Shown here: positions 1-11,763 of the stretch, one piece after another
Layout: every line of letters begins with the position of its first letter
How positions within the stretch are numbered: position 1 is the stretch's first letter
From: Henricia sp. BOLD:AAB3569
Lineage: Eukaryota > Echinodermata > Asteroidea > Spinulosida > Echinasteridae
NCBI GenBank assembly: GCA_037783545.1
Contig: JBBELK010000010.1
Location: forward strand, 682,001-746,000
Length of the DNA: 64,000 nt
Direction: 5' to 3'
The notes under the pieces: model-generated
What the model saw: the letters and a program-made list of their open reading frames with translations, nothing else
What the model was told of the DNA's origin: nothing
The model's database searches: none
Position numbers and translations under genes: made by a program

Positions 1-3000
1 ATACTTGAACAATTCTTTCACAGCATGATAGGTCGCAATGAACTGAACAAATCATACAATGGCATGACCCCTGTGTGACCCAAACCTCCGGTCCAAACCG
101 GAAGAGGTTCGAAAATGTACACTTTTTTAGCACTTTGAATGCAAATAGAGCCAAAGTGGTAGGGAATTTGACCATAGTTCTACGGAACGAAATGTTCCCT
201 CACATGTGGACTTTATGACTACATATATACCACTGATGACGTCATCACGTGCACGGTGGTTACGTAATGTGGAGAAATTATTTGTTGGGTCCCTTGATAA
301 TTAAGCTAACTCAGTCGTTTGAGGGCGCTATGCCAAGCCTCCACTAATCTGACGATTTGCGCCCATATATAGTGCTCGACTTCTAATAATATAACTTGTA
401 TCTAGGCGGCCTGTCTCGGGACAGAGGCCATAATGTATCTTTTTAGGGAAGATGTCTGGGCCACACGGCCAATGATATACACGTACCTGCGCGAGTAGTG
501 AATAAGTCAGACAGACGAGACATAATAAGCAGGGCTTGATTTACAACCGAGAAAATTTGACTTTTAAAGATGTAAAACTGCTAGTTTCCGTGGCATCATC
601 GCCAGGAAAGTTGAATAAACACTAGATAGCACAAGGACATTTACTTTTGGTGACTTAGCTGTTGTATCTTGGGTGTAATTATGTACGGCTAGCCTTAGTC
701 GGCGGACCAGAGTAAATATGGTTTCTCCCCGAAAACTGTGAATGTGACATGCTGGAAATCGTTGCTGTGTTGGAAATAAAATGGACATGGTGGACCGCAA
801 CTCAAGTTGACTGGAGCATCAGTTTATTCTAGATGCAATTGAACCCCAACTCCCCACACGGCGATATACTACAGTAATATGATCTCAAATGACAACATCT
901 TTAGAACTGTAATAGATATTGAAAATATTCTTTCACCACATATACATGTCAAAACTTGTTCTTCAGTAGATACTTGAACAATATGTGCACACAATAGTAA
1001 CGTTATTGATGAGATTGACAATTATGACGTCATCAGATACACAATTTTAGCGTTGAATAGTCAGAGTCATGTCTTGAGAATTCCAATACTTTTTCAACAT
1101 CAAACAACTCAAGTTTTCAAACAATCTCAAAACTGTGTCGTCATCATCATTGCAATGTTTATGTCACCCGATCACCTTGCGTTTGTAAAAAACACGAACG
1201 CGAAGCTCTAGTTTTTTTTTTTTTTTTTTCTTTTTCTTTTTCTTTTTCCACTCAAACGTTTCCAGAGCTTTTCTTCAAAACGGTTCAAGCTATCAACTTG
1301 AAACTTTGTAGGAACATCAACCCCAATGTGAAGGTGTGCATACAAGGGTGACGTCATTGTGACGTCATTGGGTATCAAATTACAACCCAAAAATGACTAA
1401 AATATGCATGTTTTAAAATGCTTCCGTCTGGAAAACCACGTGACCCATGATTTTCGTATTTAGCAGGCTTATAGATAAGATCATGGCCTACGATTTTCTT
1501 CGTGTGGGCATTTTCATCTGACCCTTCCTTCTGGGGTCAATCTGAGGTCAAAGTTCAACGAAAACGAAAATCGCAATTTTTGCACTTATTGAGCAACAAT
1601 GCCCATCAAACCAAGCTGAATCTTTAAGTAACTAAGTACAGGCATAGGTCCTATGGCAGACTTTCACCAGCGTGTATAATATTATGATGGCATCAAGCGT
1701 GACGTCATCGTGACGTCATCAAGTATCAAATTACACCCCCCAAAAAAACAAAATATGCATATTTTAAAATGCTTCCGTCTTGAAAACCACCTGACCCAGG
1801 ATCTTCGTATTTGGCAGGTTTACAGATGACATTCTGTGCTACAATTTTCTTTGTGTGGGCATTTTCATCTGACCCTTCCTTCTGGGGTCAATTGGAGGTC
1901 AAAGTTCAACGAAACTGAGAATCTCAGTTTTTACACTTACCAGCAACAATGCCTATCAAACCAAGCTGAATCGTTAATAAATTAGATACAGACATAGGCC
2001 CTACGGCAGACTTTCACCAGAATGTATAGTATCACGATGGCATCAAGTGTGACGTAATCATGACGTCATCAGGTGTCAAATTACAAAAATTCAAATGTTA
2101 TTATTTCCAAAATTCATATCTCAAGAACCGTAATAGATACTTGAACAATTCTTTCACAACATGATTAGTCTAAATGAACTGAACAAATCATACGATGTCA
2201 TGACCCCTGTGTGACGCCTACTTCCGGTCCAAACCGGAAGTTGTTCGAAAATGTGCATTTTGTAAGCGTTTTGAATGCAAATAGATTCAAAGTGGTAGTG
2301 AATTTGACCATATTTCTACGGAACGAAATGTTTCCACACATGTAGACTTTTTGACTATACCATTTGTGACGTCATCACATAGACGGTGGTTACGTAATGT
2401 GGCGTCAAAATACGCAAATTTGGAGCTGAATTGTTTTAAAATGCTGTATCTTGAGAACTACAGCAGATATTTGCATGATTCTTTCGCCACATCTAAGAAC
2501 TTGATGTTTATCAAATTGTTGAACAATTTGTGCACAACATTGTGACGTCATGATATCGTCACAGGTGTCAAATTACAAAAATTCAAAGGTTATTATTTTC
2601 AAAATTCATATCTCAAGAACCGTAATAGATACTTGAACAATTCTTTCACAACATGATAAGTCTAAATGAACTGAACAAATCATACGATGTCATGACCCCT
2701 GTGTGACGCCTACTTCCGGTCCAAACCGGAAGTTGTTCGAAAATGTGCAATTTTTTAGCATTTTGAATGCAAATAGATTCAAAGTGGTAGTGAATTTGAC
2801 CATATTTCTACGGAACGAAATGTTTCCACACATGTGGACCTTTTGACTATACCATTGGTGACGTCATTACATGGACGGTGGTTACGTAATGTGGTGTCAA
2901 ATCACGCAAATTTGGAGCTGAGATGTTTTAAAATGCTGTATCTTGAGAACTACAGCAGATATTTGCATGATTCTTTCGCCACATTTAAGAACTTGATGTT

Positions 3001-3120
3001 TATCAAATTGTTGAACAATTTGTGCACAAAATTGTGACGTCATGATGTCGTCACAGGTGTCACATTACAAGATTTCAAAGGTTATTATTTCAACAATTCA
3101 TATCTCAAAACGGTGCAAGC
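1..3120. repeat. Tandem repeat field, units with TGACGTCA palindromes
   Basis: Two unit types alternate. The first has a period near 502 bp: its landmark (tacttgaacaattctttcac) begins near 2, 2137 and 2639. The second has a period near 351 bp: its landmark (gcttccgtct) is at 1420 and 1771. Each unit carries one or two TGACGTCA or near matches close to its end, followed by a conserved tcaaattac (about 1345, 1700, 2050, 2545, 3033). Small open frames at 2351 and 2834 are the same repeat translated twice, so they are not genes. A diverged copy lies near 890-1160. No gene is visible here. Confidence 0.85.
1211..1247. repeat. Poly-T and CTTTTT microsatellite
   Basis: A run of T is followed by three CTTTTT-like units inside the larger repeat field. 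It may be the poly-A tail of an inserted retroelement read on the other strand, but no element body is recognised. Confidence 0.7.
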
Positions 3121-3182
3121 TATCAACCCCCAGCTATGGCGGATATGCAGGGAGGAGATATTAGTTACCGGATTAGTGTATA

Positions 3183-3305
3183 CAGCAGCCGATTTCACGA
3201 AACTTTACGCAATTGCGCAAGTCCACTTACGCCATAAGTTATTGCGCAAGTAATGGCGTAAGTGGACTTGCGCAATTGCGTAAAGTTTCGTGAAATCGGC
3301 TGCTG
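3183..3305. mobile_element. Foldback element with perfect 53-bp arms
   Basis: The left arm 3183-3235 and right arm 3253-3305 are perfect reverse complements around a 17-bp loop, starting CAGCAGCCGATTTCAC. A second, diverged member with the same terminal sequence lies at 50857-51022, so this is a dispersed foldback/MITE family and not a chance hairpin. No target duplication was identified. Confidence 0.85.
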
Positions 3306-3824
3306 AACTTCCATTTTTGCCATTCCACAGGTGATAACAACGTCTGAAATTCATCACAAAATGTTCATTTAACCCGATCACCTGGCGTTTGTAACAACAA
3401 ACGTCATACCTCTAGTTATACTTGGTCTTCTTTTTAATTTGAATGCACTACAAGAGTCTGTACTTTGAACAAAGCGTGGTGCTTTTTCAAATGTTTCCAC
3501 TTCAAAAACCAATTGCTACTTTTAATTCATATAATACATGACGTCATCGTTTCTTTCTTTCTAAATACAGCATGTTATCTGTGACCGCTACAATAGTCTA
3601 TGCCCTAGAACGTGCGTCCGTCCGCGTGAAAACCGATCGCCGCGACACAGTCAATTAACCGACACAATCAATAACAACGCCTAGGGGATTTTAAAGTAAC
3701 AGCGCCGTGCGCGCGCACCAGTTTTGTATAATGTTACATGTATGCAGAGCTTACTGTCGCCCGCTTACTATGCATGTACAGTATGTACGATGTCTAGCAT
3801 TGTCTAGTCCTGTGTTCTCACATC

Positions 3825-3882
3825 ATGGCAGGACAGCTAGCACATGTGATAAACTGGGTGTGTGTATTAACACCAGTAGCAG
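3825..3882 (+). CDS. ParB-like gene, exon 1 (start codon)
   Basis: ATG at 3825 opens 19 codons (starting MAGQLAHVINWV) and then one base before a donor cag|gtaaac. That phase 1 end joins the exon 2 acceptor in frame and rebuilds an alanine codon, which is the main support. The region upstream is moderately CpG-rich with a tataatg-like stretch near 3727, compatible with a nearby promoter. Against it, the peptide is short, has no recognisable motif, and shares a 12-bp string with the start of exon 2. An upstream or alternative first exon is possible. Confidence 0.45.
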
Positions 3883-3904
3883 GTAAACATACAGGTTCAC
3901 TTTA

Positions 3905-3997
3905 GTTTTCATTTGTTGTACCGGTATTGATTATAAGGAAAGGCATTGTCTCCTGATTTCCGTCCCTCATGTGAGGGACGGAATTGGATCAAGCTCG
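3905..3997 (+). repeat. Left copy of inverted repeat flanking exons 2-3
   Basis: About 85 bp of intron 1 reappears in reverse orientation at 6113-6200. Both copies contain catttgttgta, aaggaaaggcat, and a palindrome centred on CTCATGTGAG preceded by tttccgtc. The pair brackets exons 2 and 3. Confidence 0.75.
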
Positions 3998-4039
3998 TAT
4001 GAATTCTATTACAATTGTTTTCCCTTTAACTTTTAACAG

Positions 4040-4159
4040 CTAGCACACCTGCCAGGAAAAGGTCAATTTCAAATGCAAAGCACCCAGACATGACTCCTGT
4101 CAAGCGCCATGTTAGCATTGTTGACAAAGTTGACAAGGACATTGAGGATAAGTTCATTG
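4040..4159 (+). CDS. ParB-like gene, exon 2
   Basis: The exon is bounded by an acceptor (ttttaacag) and a strong donor (attg|gtaagt). It enters and leaves in phase 1. It encodes about 40 residues rich in Lys/Arg (for example TPARKRSISNAK), followed by an acidic stretch (DKVDKDIEDKFI). This basic-then-acidic segment reads as a flexible N-terminal region, possibly nuclear-targeting by composition. It joins exon 3 across intron 2 to form a glycine codon. Confidence 0.65.
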
Positions 4160-4347
4160 GTAAGTAAAATAGTAAAAGCCCTTTTCTAAGGAAGGGGGCC
4201 GGTGCATGGGAGGGGGTCAGTTGAAGTATATTGTGAAGACCTTCAATTATTGTTGGGTACATGTGTAGCAAGTTCTCTGTAATCATGGCCAATAGACGAA
4301 TTGTTTTACAGTTAGAACACATTATTACATAAACATGATGATGGTAG

Positions 4348-5245
4348 TAAACTTCCCCTGAAATAGTTTTGTCTAAAGTGCTATGTATTTTTTGAGAAAT
4401 TAGTAAAACAATTATTTTCCGTCTCATGCATGAGACGAAAATTCCCTTCGCCCCAAAACCGTTTCGCCCTGCACCACTTCGCCTAGTCTTTGTGAAAGAC
4501 GTTCTATTCTAACGTTGTTTGGTTCGTGTACATGTACATGTTTTGTACATGTATGTGCATGACATGCGCTTGGTCAACATTGCATAGTGCGGACAGGGAA
4601 CTATTAGTCTAGCTATGCGCCAGCTGACTGCTGTTTGTTAGAACGTCTTTGGAATCCTCTTACGAGTCACGTGGTTTGCTCGCAAAATTCCAAGCACATT
4701 CCACGCATACGTAAACCATGTCAAAACAGCCACGATCTGCCATCATAAGTCCACACGTTTTCTTTGTAACAACGTAACGACATAAAACAAAATGAGGATT
4801 CCAAAGACGTTCTTATGAACGGCAGCCAGCCGGTGCATTATAAGACTAGTTCCCTGTCCGCACTATGCAATGTCGACTGTGCGCACGTACACAAACCTAA
4901 CAACGTTGGGAACATCTTTCATAAAGACTACACTCCACCCTAAACCACTTCGCCTCAAAAGCCACCTATAGGCCCCAAACAACTTTGTTCTCACACCACT
5001 TCGTCCGAATGCCACTTCGCCCAAAAATACATGTACTTCGTGCACAGGCCGTGGTTCAGGGCGAAGTCAGTGGTTCGGGGCGAAATGGTTTCAAGGCGAA
5101 GTGACCGTAAAGCCTTTTTTTTTCTTTTTTTTTCTCAAAAGTTAGACTAAGTACGGAGCTGGTTTTTGCTCGGGTTATTTCAAATCATGCATATATTTAA
5201 TCACACAGGGAGATAAATTAAAACCATTTGCAACGGTTTACCAAT
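4348..5245 (+). repeat. Dispersed repeat with TTCGCCC words, interrupted copy
   Basis: The flanks of this stretch (aaacttcccctgaaatag near 4348; gtacggagctggtttttgct near 5151) recur in the same order and orientation at about 38790-39172. The core is many cgccc/gggcg words and a CGTCTCATG-type palindrome. This copy is interrupted by the foldback element at 4578-4872. It lies in intron 2, and the other copy lies near the end of intron 3, so each precedes an exon (3 and 4). Confidence 0.7.
4578..4872. mobile_element. Foldback MITE inside the dispersed repeat
   Basis: Inverted arms begin cattgcatagtgcggacagg at 4578 and end with its complement at 4872. They continue imperfectly for about 80 bp, including acgtctttggaatcctc on the left and its complement on the right. 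It interrupts the surrounding repeat. The family is not recognised. Confidence 0.8.
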
Positions 5246-5484
5246 CCCGTTCTGCCTGTAATAGAATAGTTGGTCATTAGCAAAGTCACATGCTATCAGG
5301 AACATTCACAAGATCACGGCAAAAATTATCAATGTTGTTCTTGTTTTACAGTTGTACAATATACGTACATGTACCGTATACCAGTCCGTAAAAGTTTAAT
5401 TTGTGTCAACCACAGTAATGAGGTACAGTAATGAAGTTCTATTGTCATTATGCCTTTCTCATCGTGTGTTGCATTTCTTTCCAG

Positions 5485-5992
5485 GTACCTTTCATGTTGA
5501 CCTTGACAACTTAAAACGGCCACCTGAGGAGCTTCTCCTCAGAGCTGTAGATCAAAGACATAAGGATGAAATCAAGGCCGGCCTCAGGAAGAAACCCTCA
5601 ATAAGCACAGTGTTACCTGTCTTGTTAATTGGAGACACTTTCGATGCAGAAAACCCCAACAGATCACAATTCTACACTCTTGGGGGAAATCATCTCACCA
5701 GTGCCATTAAAGAGCTTACTGACGATGACGCCTTCAGATCGCTTAAAACAATTGATGTCAAAATCTACCAGGGCTTGGACCGCAATCAAGCATTAAGATT
5801 AGCATCTCAACACAATGACAGCACATATTTAAGGCGAGACCGAAACCTAAGAGATAACGTCCAGATTTGTCGAAGACAGTTTATGCACTCAGGCAGCTGG
5901 ATTTTAATCTAGATGAGCCTCCTCAATCAGACAAGCAGTGGAGAGTATCTTGTGCGAACATACTGGGGAAAAGTCTGCCTATCTCAACAGCG
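5485..5992 (+). CDS. ParB-like gene, exon 3: ParB/sulfiredoxin-like region, frameshifted
   Basis: The acceptor is tctttccag|gt and the donor agcg|gtaaac. From 5487 the frame reads about 130 codons containing LPVLLIGDTF, LGGNHLTSAIKEL and ALRLASQHNDS. The GG-x-H box and the downstream Ala-rich helix ending in HN resemble box II and box III of ParB N-terminal domains and the GGCHR site of sulfiredoxin. Near 5885-5895 that frame runs into a stop (TAG at 5910). Coding-like sequence continues in another frame (LDFNLDEPPQSDKQW, then ANILGKS) to the donor. A one-base loss there restores the phase 0 needed for exon 4. A pseudogene, a sequencing or assembly error, or a polymorphism would all explain it. 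DNA or nucleotide binding is an inference from the fold only. Confidence 0.75.
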
Positions 5993-6112
5993 GTAAACAT
6001 TTCCCTGTATTGTACCCCTACTGACATATCGGTCATTCAACATTTAAGGGGTGGAATTAATGACTTTTATGTGGGCCAAGTCAAAAGTCTGAAGGTTTTT
6101 CCATGCAGAGCG

Positions 6113-6200
6113 TGATCAAATTTCGTCCATCACATGAGTGACGGAAATCAAGAGACAAATGCCTTTCCTTGGTCAATACAACAAATGAAAATGTGATGGC
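6113..6200 (-). repeat. Right copy of inverted repeat flanking exons 2-3
   Basis: This is the reverse complement of 3905-3997 with scattered mismatches and small indels, and it also carries a CTCATGTGA-centred palindrome. It starts about 120 bp after the exon 3 donor. Confidence 0.75.
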
Positions 6201-6679
6201 ACAGTCAGTGTTGTTCAGAAGTATCAGCTTCCGGCGATTTCACCGGCTACTCTGTCATATGCTGCCGGCTATTTTTTTCGATTTTACAAAAGAAATCTTG
6301 TATTCCCTAAGTAGTATCAGAATTACTTTTAAATCTCAGTACATAACCGACAACTCATATTTGTTCACCCTTTACTCTTAAATCTAGTCTGGACAACACT
6401 GACAGTGTGCCCAGCAAAATTTATTCTGTTCATTTTTGAAAAATGATTGTAAAATCTGGACAATTCTTTACTGTTCAAGATATTATTTTGATTCATTTAA
6501 GAAATTTTCATCAAGTGTTTACCAGTTTTGGATCACACTCTGCATGTATTTTGTATCAGAAGTTCAAATGTAATGGGGATAGAAATATGTTCGGACAGAA
6601 ATGCATACCGGTACATTGCATTTACGGTACATCTTATTTCACGCTTCATTCACATACATGTGTAAGTGAACCCAGTAAA

Positions 6680-8150
6680 CAAGGGAACGTGAAAATAACG
6701 TCAGAATCGCGTGAAAAAACCAAATTAATTTGGTGCGAGTCCCGTTCATAAGTGAGGTAAAATGAGCGTGAATAGCGTGAATACGTTTTCACCAGTTAGC
6801 AAAGTTTATGTTACACGGGTAGATAACTGCAAAATAACCAACAGGAGAACGTCATATTTCCGTTATTATACCTCGTACTGTTGAAACGCAATAACAACGT
6901 GAAAGTCTCGGCATTTTCGAGCCACTAAGTAACGTTATTCACACGTGAAATTCACCCACCCATTTTGGTGATAGTCACGTTTGGCAATTGCGTGAAAATC
7001 ACCTAAAAGTTGGTAATACGTTTTCTCCAAAACATCACGTGATTTAAAAACAGGAACATTACTGAAGGAATAACCATAACATTACGTTGTATCCACGTTC
7101 CTAAAGTGAGGTAAAATGAGCGTGAATAGCGTGAATACGTTTTCACCAGTTAGCAAAGTTTCTGTCACACGGGGAGATAACTGCATAATAACCAAAAGGA
7201 CAACGTTATATTTCCGTTAATAAATCTCGTACTGTAGAAACGGAACAATAACGTGAAAGTCTCGGTATTTTCCAGCCGCTCAGAAACGTTATTCACACGT
7301 GAAATCACCCACACCCATTTTGGTAATAGTCACGTTTAGGAACTGCTTGTAAATCACGTAAACTTGTTGATACGTTTTCTCCAAAACTTCACGTGATTTA
7401 AAAACGGGAACATTACTGACAGAAATAACCATAACATTACGTTGTATACACGTTCCTAAAGTGAGGTAAAATGAGCGTGAATAGCGTTAATACGTTTTCA
7501 CCAGTTAGCAAAGTTTCTGTCACACGGGGAGATAACTGCATAATAACCAAGAGGAAAACGTTTATATTTCCGTTAATAAACCTCGTACTGTAGAAACGGA
7601 ACAATAACGTGAAAGTCTCGGCATTTTCCAGCCACTCAGAAACGTTATTCACACGTGAAATTCACCAACCCATTTTGGTGATAGTCACGTTTGGCAATTG
7701 CGTGTAAATCATGTTCCTAAAGAGAGGTAAAATAAGCGTGAATAGCGTGAATACGTTTTCACCAGTTAGCAAAGTTTATGTTACACGGGGAGATAATTGC
7801 AAAATAACCAACAGGAGAACGTCATATTTCCGTTATTATACCTCGTACTGTTGAAACGCAATAATAACGTGAAAGTCTCGGCATTTTCGAGCCACTAAGT
7901 AACGTTATTCACACGTGAAATTCACCCACCCATTTTGGTGATAGTCACGTTTGGCAAATTGCTTGTAAATCACGTAAAACTTGTTAATACGTTTTCACCA
8001 GCTAGCAAAGTTTCTGTCACACGGGGAGATAACTGCATAATAACCAAAAGGACAACGTTATATTTCCGTTAATAAACCTAGCGAAATTAGCACGTGAAAT
8101 TCGCCTATCAAAGTTACGTGGGGCACCTGGGACATAATCCCGTGAATGTT
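6680..8150. repeat. Tandem array, period about 355 bp, rich in CACGT/ACGTGA
   Basis: Copies of a unit starting aagtgaggtaaaatgagcgt begin at 6750, 7104, 7459 and 7720 (the last pair shortened to 261 bp), with a partial copy near 7985. Short words such as aacgtgaa, tcacgttt and cacgtgaaa recur several times within each unit. No coding capacity was found. Confidence 0.85.
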
Positions 8151-8639
8151 GTTAATTATTTTCACCAAAGGTTCACGGGAATTTGTTACGTGAAAATCGC
8201 TTTACAATGGAACTTCACAAAATGACGTTACTTACCCGTTCTCAATTCTTGAGCAGTGCACGTTTGGATTTCTCATGTTGTTCTCGTCCAGCATTTGTAG
8301 TCTTCTTCCGTTTCTCCAAAACGTTATTATGGCGGTGTCGCTCAAGTGATCATCACGTACTTTGGGCGCATGTTTTTCTAGTCCAGTAATCACCGCTTTA
8401 ACTGGTTTCCGGCAACGTTATTTGGCAGATTTGTTTACGTGATTTTCACGTCAATGACCCGTTTTTTTTCCTAGTGAGGCATTGACGTTTTTGTTGCGTT
8501 CTTCAATAACGGAAATAGGCGGTTCTTGCAAATGTGACAGTTACGTTAATGGCTCGTGCTTTTTCTCGCGAAGAAATCACGTTTTTGTTTTGTTCTTAAA
8601 TCACGTACTCAGGCAGTTACATTCACTCGATAATCACGT

Positions 8640-9620
8640 TTCTTGAACTTGCTTTTCTCGTTCAGTAATCACGTTCAGCTTCCGTTCCTTTATTACGTCA
8701 CATGGCAGTTTTTGTTCACGTGATAATTTGGTAATATTGGTTCATGTTTTTCTCGTCCAGTAAGCACGTTTTTGGTAGGTTTCCCAAAACGTTATTTGGT
8801 GGTTGCATTCACGTGGCAATCCCGTTTATTGTCCGTGTTTTTCTCGTGAAATGCTTACGTTTTTAATCCGTTTATCCGAGACGATATTTAGCGGTTCTTG
8901 TCACGAGATATCCACGTTCGTTGAACATGTTTTTTCTCGTTCAGTAATCACGTTTAACTTTCGTTTCTTTAATACGTCACATGGCGTTACTTTTCACGTG
9001 ATAATTTGGCTATATTGGCTCATGGTTTTTCTCGTCCAGTGAGCACGTTTTTGGTCGGTTTCCCAAAACGTTAGTTGGAGGTTGCATTCACGTGGCAATC
9101 CCGTTTATTGTCCGTGTTTTTCTCGTGAAATGCTTACGTTTTTAATCAGTTTATCCGAGACGATATTTAGCGGTTCTTGTCACGAGATATCCACGTTCGT
9201 TGAACATGTTTTTTTCTCGTTCAGTAATCACGTTTAACTTTCGTTTCTTTAATACGTCACATGGCGTTACTTTTCACGTGATAATTTGGCTATATTGGCT
9301 CATGGTTTTTCTCGTCCAGTGAGCACGTTTTTGGTCGGTTTCCCAAAACGTTAGTTGGAGGTTGCATTCACGTGGCAATCCCGTTTATTGTCCGTGTTTT
9401 TCTCGTAAAATGCTTACGTTTTTAGTCCGTTTATCCCAAACGATATTTAGCGGTTCTTGTCACGAGATATTTACGTTTGTTGAACATGTTTTTCCCGTTT
9501 ATTAATCACGTTTTATTTTCGTTCCTTTAATACGTCACATATGGCGGTACTTTTCACGTGATAATTTAGTGATATTGGATCATGTTTTTCTCGTCTAGTA
9601 GGCACGTTTTTGGTCGGTTA
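8640..9620. repeat. Tandem array, period about 280 bp, rich in TCACGT
   Basis: The landmark ctcgttcagtaatcacgt occurs at 8657, 8936 and 9216, with a weaker copy near 9494. The middle two units look almost identical. At about 9620 the orientation of the short motifs flips (attatcacgtgaa, then aaaataacgtgatt), and reversed motifs continue to about 9860 and again at 10460-10590. The array shares its CACGT vocabulary with the neighbouring 355-bp array. Confidence 0.85.
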
Positions 9621-9880
9621 TTATCACGTGAAGCACCTAAAAATAACGTGATTACTGAACGACAAAAACGAGGCCAAATCAAATAATTTTCACGTGAATA
9701 AAACGTCTTGGAAAAACGAGATGACAATGCGATAAGTAGACAGAAATAAAGCACAGGCGACTAACGTGATTGCCACATGAGAACCCCCAAAAATATCTTT
9801 GAAGAGCCGGCGAAAACGTTAAAGGTACGTGCTATTAACGTAATTATCGCATAAATAAAACTAACAAATTGCGTCTTTAA

Positions 9881-10454
9881 AGGGCCCCTTATTTAGGATT
9901 TTTATCAATGAAATCTATGCTTTAAAACCACTTTACTCAGTTAAAGTCATAAAAATCCTATTTGAAGCTTGCTTTGGGGGTTAAAACAAAGGTTTTTAGT
10001 TTTTATGCTAATGCAAATATGCATATTCATGACCAAGGTCACGACGTCACAAGAGGCAAACACAGAAAAATCACATTGAACTGTGCACAAAAGATTCCAC
10101 TTTTTTTCTCAATTTTCCTGAAACTTTTGTAATCCATGGCTGTTTGAGTTTGTTTTACATGTTGCCTGCTGTAAGCCATGACAAAACTGGGGGTAGAAAC
10201 TGCAGCAATTTGCCACAAGTCCAACTTGAAGTCTTATGTTTTTTCTTAACTTTTCCCTTCTGTCTTCCTTATGTGATGCACTCAAAACAGCGCCCTCTGT
10301 CTGTGATTTATTGCAATGAAATCTTCAAAGTTGAAAAATGCCACCTTTTATTGATTTTACATCCAAACGAACAATAGTATGTCTTGCAGAACAAGTAATC
10401 CGTCATTATGAAGCAAAGCTTAGGCACAAAGTTGTTTAGGATGTCACAGGCCCT
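9881..10454. mobile_element. piggyBac-type MITE with TTAA target duplication
   Basis: The element starts AGGGCC and ends GGCCCT, directly bounded by TTAA at 9877-9880 and 10455-10458. TTAA duplication is diagnostic of piggyBac-superfamily insertion. The 574-bp interior has no transposase. Flanking CACGT-rich array sequence continues on both sides, so it inserted into the array. Confidence 0.8.
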
Positions 10455-10590
10455 TTAAAGAAATGAACAGCAATGTTATTACTTGGCGAGAAAATCACGG
10501 ACATTAACGTTATTATCACGTGGACAGGAATGTTAAATAGGCCAAACGTCTTGACAGAACGAAACGAAATCCTAATAAAACGCAATAGTG

Positions 10591-11347
10591 GTGCATTCAT
10601 GTTCTGAATGCTCCACTGACCTATTTACAATAGACTGATACATGTAAGAGACAGGGTTGTAGTAGAGTCCATCACAAGTTCTCAAAAGCCTTCAAAAGTC
10701 CACCACAAGTCCCTGGGTTAAAGGCATTCGTTTGTGCTTGTTTGTCCTTTGCTTCTAGTTAATAGACTTGTGACGGACTCGACTACAATCTAAAGGGATC
10801 CCTGGGTAATGCAAACGTTTACCATCTTACCTATACACTGATTATACTAATATGTAATCTTATTAGAATACACACATTAAGTGGGGTACAAGGGATCGAT
10901 GACTATTTAGGCCTTGAGCAAGATGACATTCGCGTTGCTTCATTTCTCGTACAAAAATCCAGCAGTACATGTATATACAGATCAGTGGCATACAATCATG
11001 TATGCACATTAGCTTACACGTGATGTAAATGTTGTTAAAGAAACGGCGAGTTTGCTGCTATCACGTCTCTAAAATCTCTTATTGCGGTCACATCCGGTGT
11101 GCCAACGTTTACATAGGAAAAAGTACTTCACATAAAATGGCTGCACTTAAACCAGTGGCTTTGTACTGAGCAATTACTTTTGATTGTTTAATGTTAAAAA
11201 TTGTATGCATCCTGCATATACTGTCTTGTAAATCCATACATTGTATGCCATACTAGTACATATAACACAAAGTTTGCTGAGGATCATCTACATATTTTCC
11301 CCTGAATGATGGGACTTGTGGAAGATGCCAGTGTTTTGTAATTATGA
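10591..11347. other. No gene seen
   Basis: This is intron-like sequence with no convincing coding stretch or repeat structure beyond short TACATGTA words. Confidence 0.5.
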
Positions 11348-11763
11348 GGGTAATTCCCCAAATTAGGGGTACAAAATGTTTGGTGTCCTAGTTACGTACG
11401 ACACTCTCTGATTCAAGAATCACCACTTAATTAGGACCACAAATTTTAGGGGGCAGCATAATTTTCTTCAATATTTTTTTTCTGATCCCTTAACAATATT
11501 CAAAACAAAAGACCATAAAGGCTTATACTTTTTTTCCATGGTATATATTTGTTCCATAATTTGTTCCAAAGTTTAATGTCCCGGGTTACCTACGCGTGGC
11601 GATGAAAATTTGCTGTAGAATGAGTTTGCATTAACCTTGGTGCCATATCTACACACAAACATTAAATTTTGAGTGGCATTTGTTCAAATAAAAATTAAAA
11701 ACACTTGAAAATCTTAAAAAGCATGTCATCACATTTTTGGACCCCTAATTTTGGGAATTACCC
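11348..11763. mobile_element. MITE with GGGTAATTCC termini
   Basis: It starts GGGTAATTCC and ends GGAATTACCC. The interior matches the 52067-52454 element, sharing tttggtgtcc, gggttacctacg and gaatgagtttgcattaacct. No transposase frame and no clear target duplication were found for this copy. Confidence 0.8.

Noticed and set aside
2351-3037. Two similar 64-67 codon frames
   Set aside because: They are translations of successive tandem repeat units.
4026-4427. 133-codon - strand frame
   Set aside because: It is antisense to exon 2 of the ParB-like gene, whose splice sites and phase give a better explanation.
6680-9860. CRISPR-like spaced repeats
   Set aside because: Units are 280-355 bp and similar throughout, with no short repeat/unique spacer layout. 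The context is eukaryotic.
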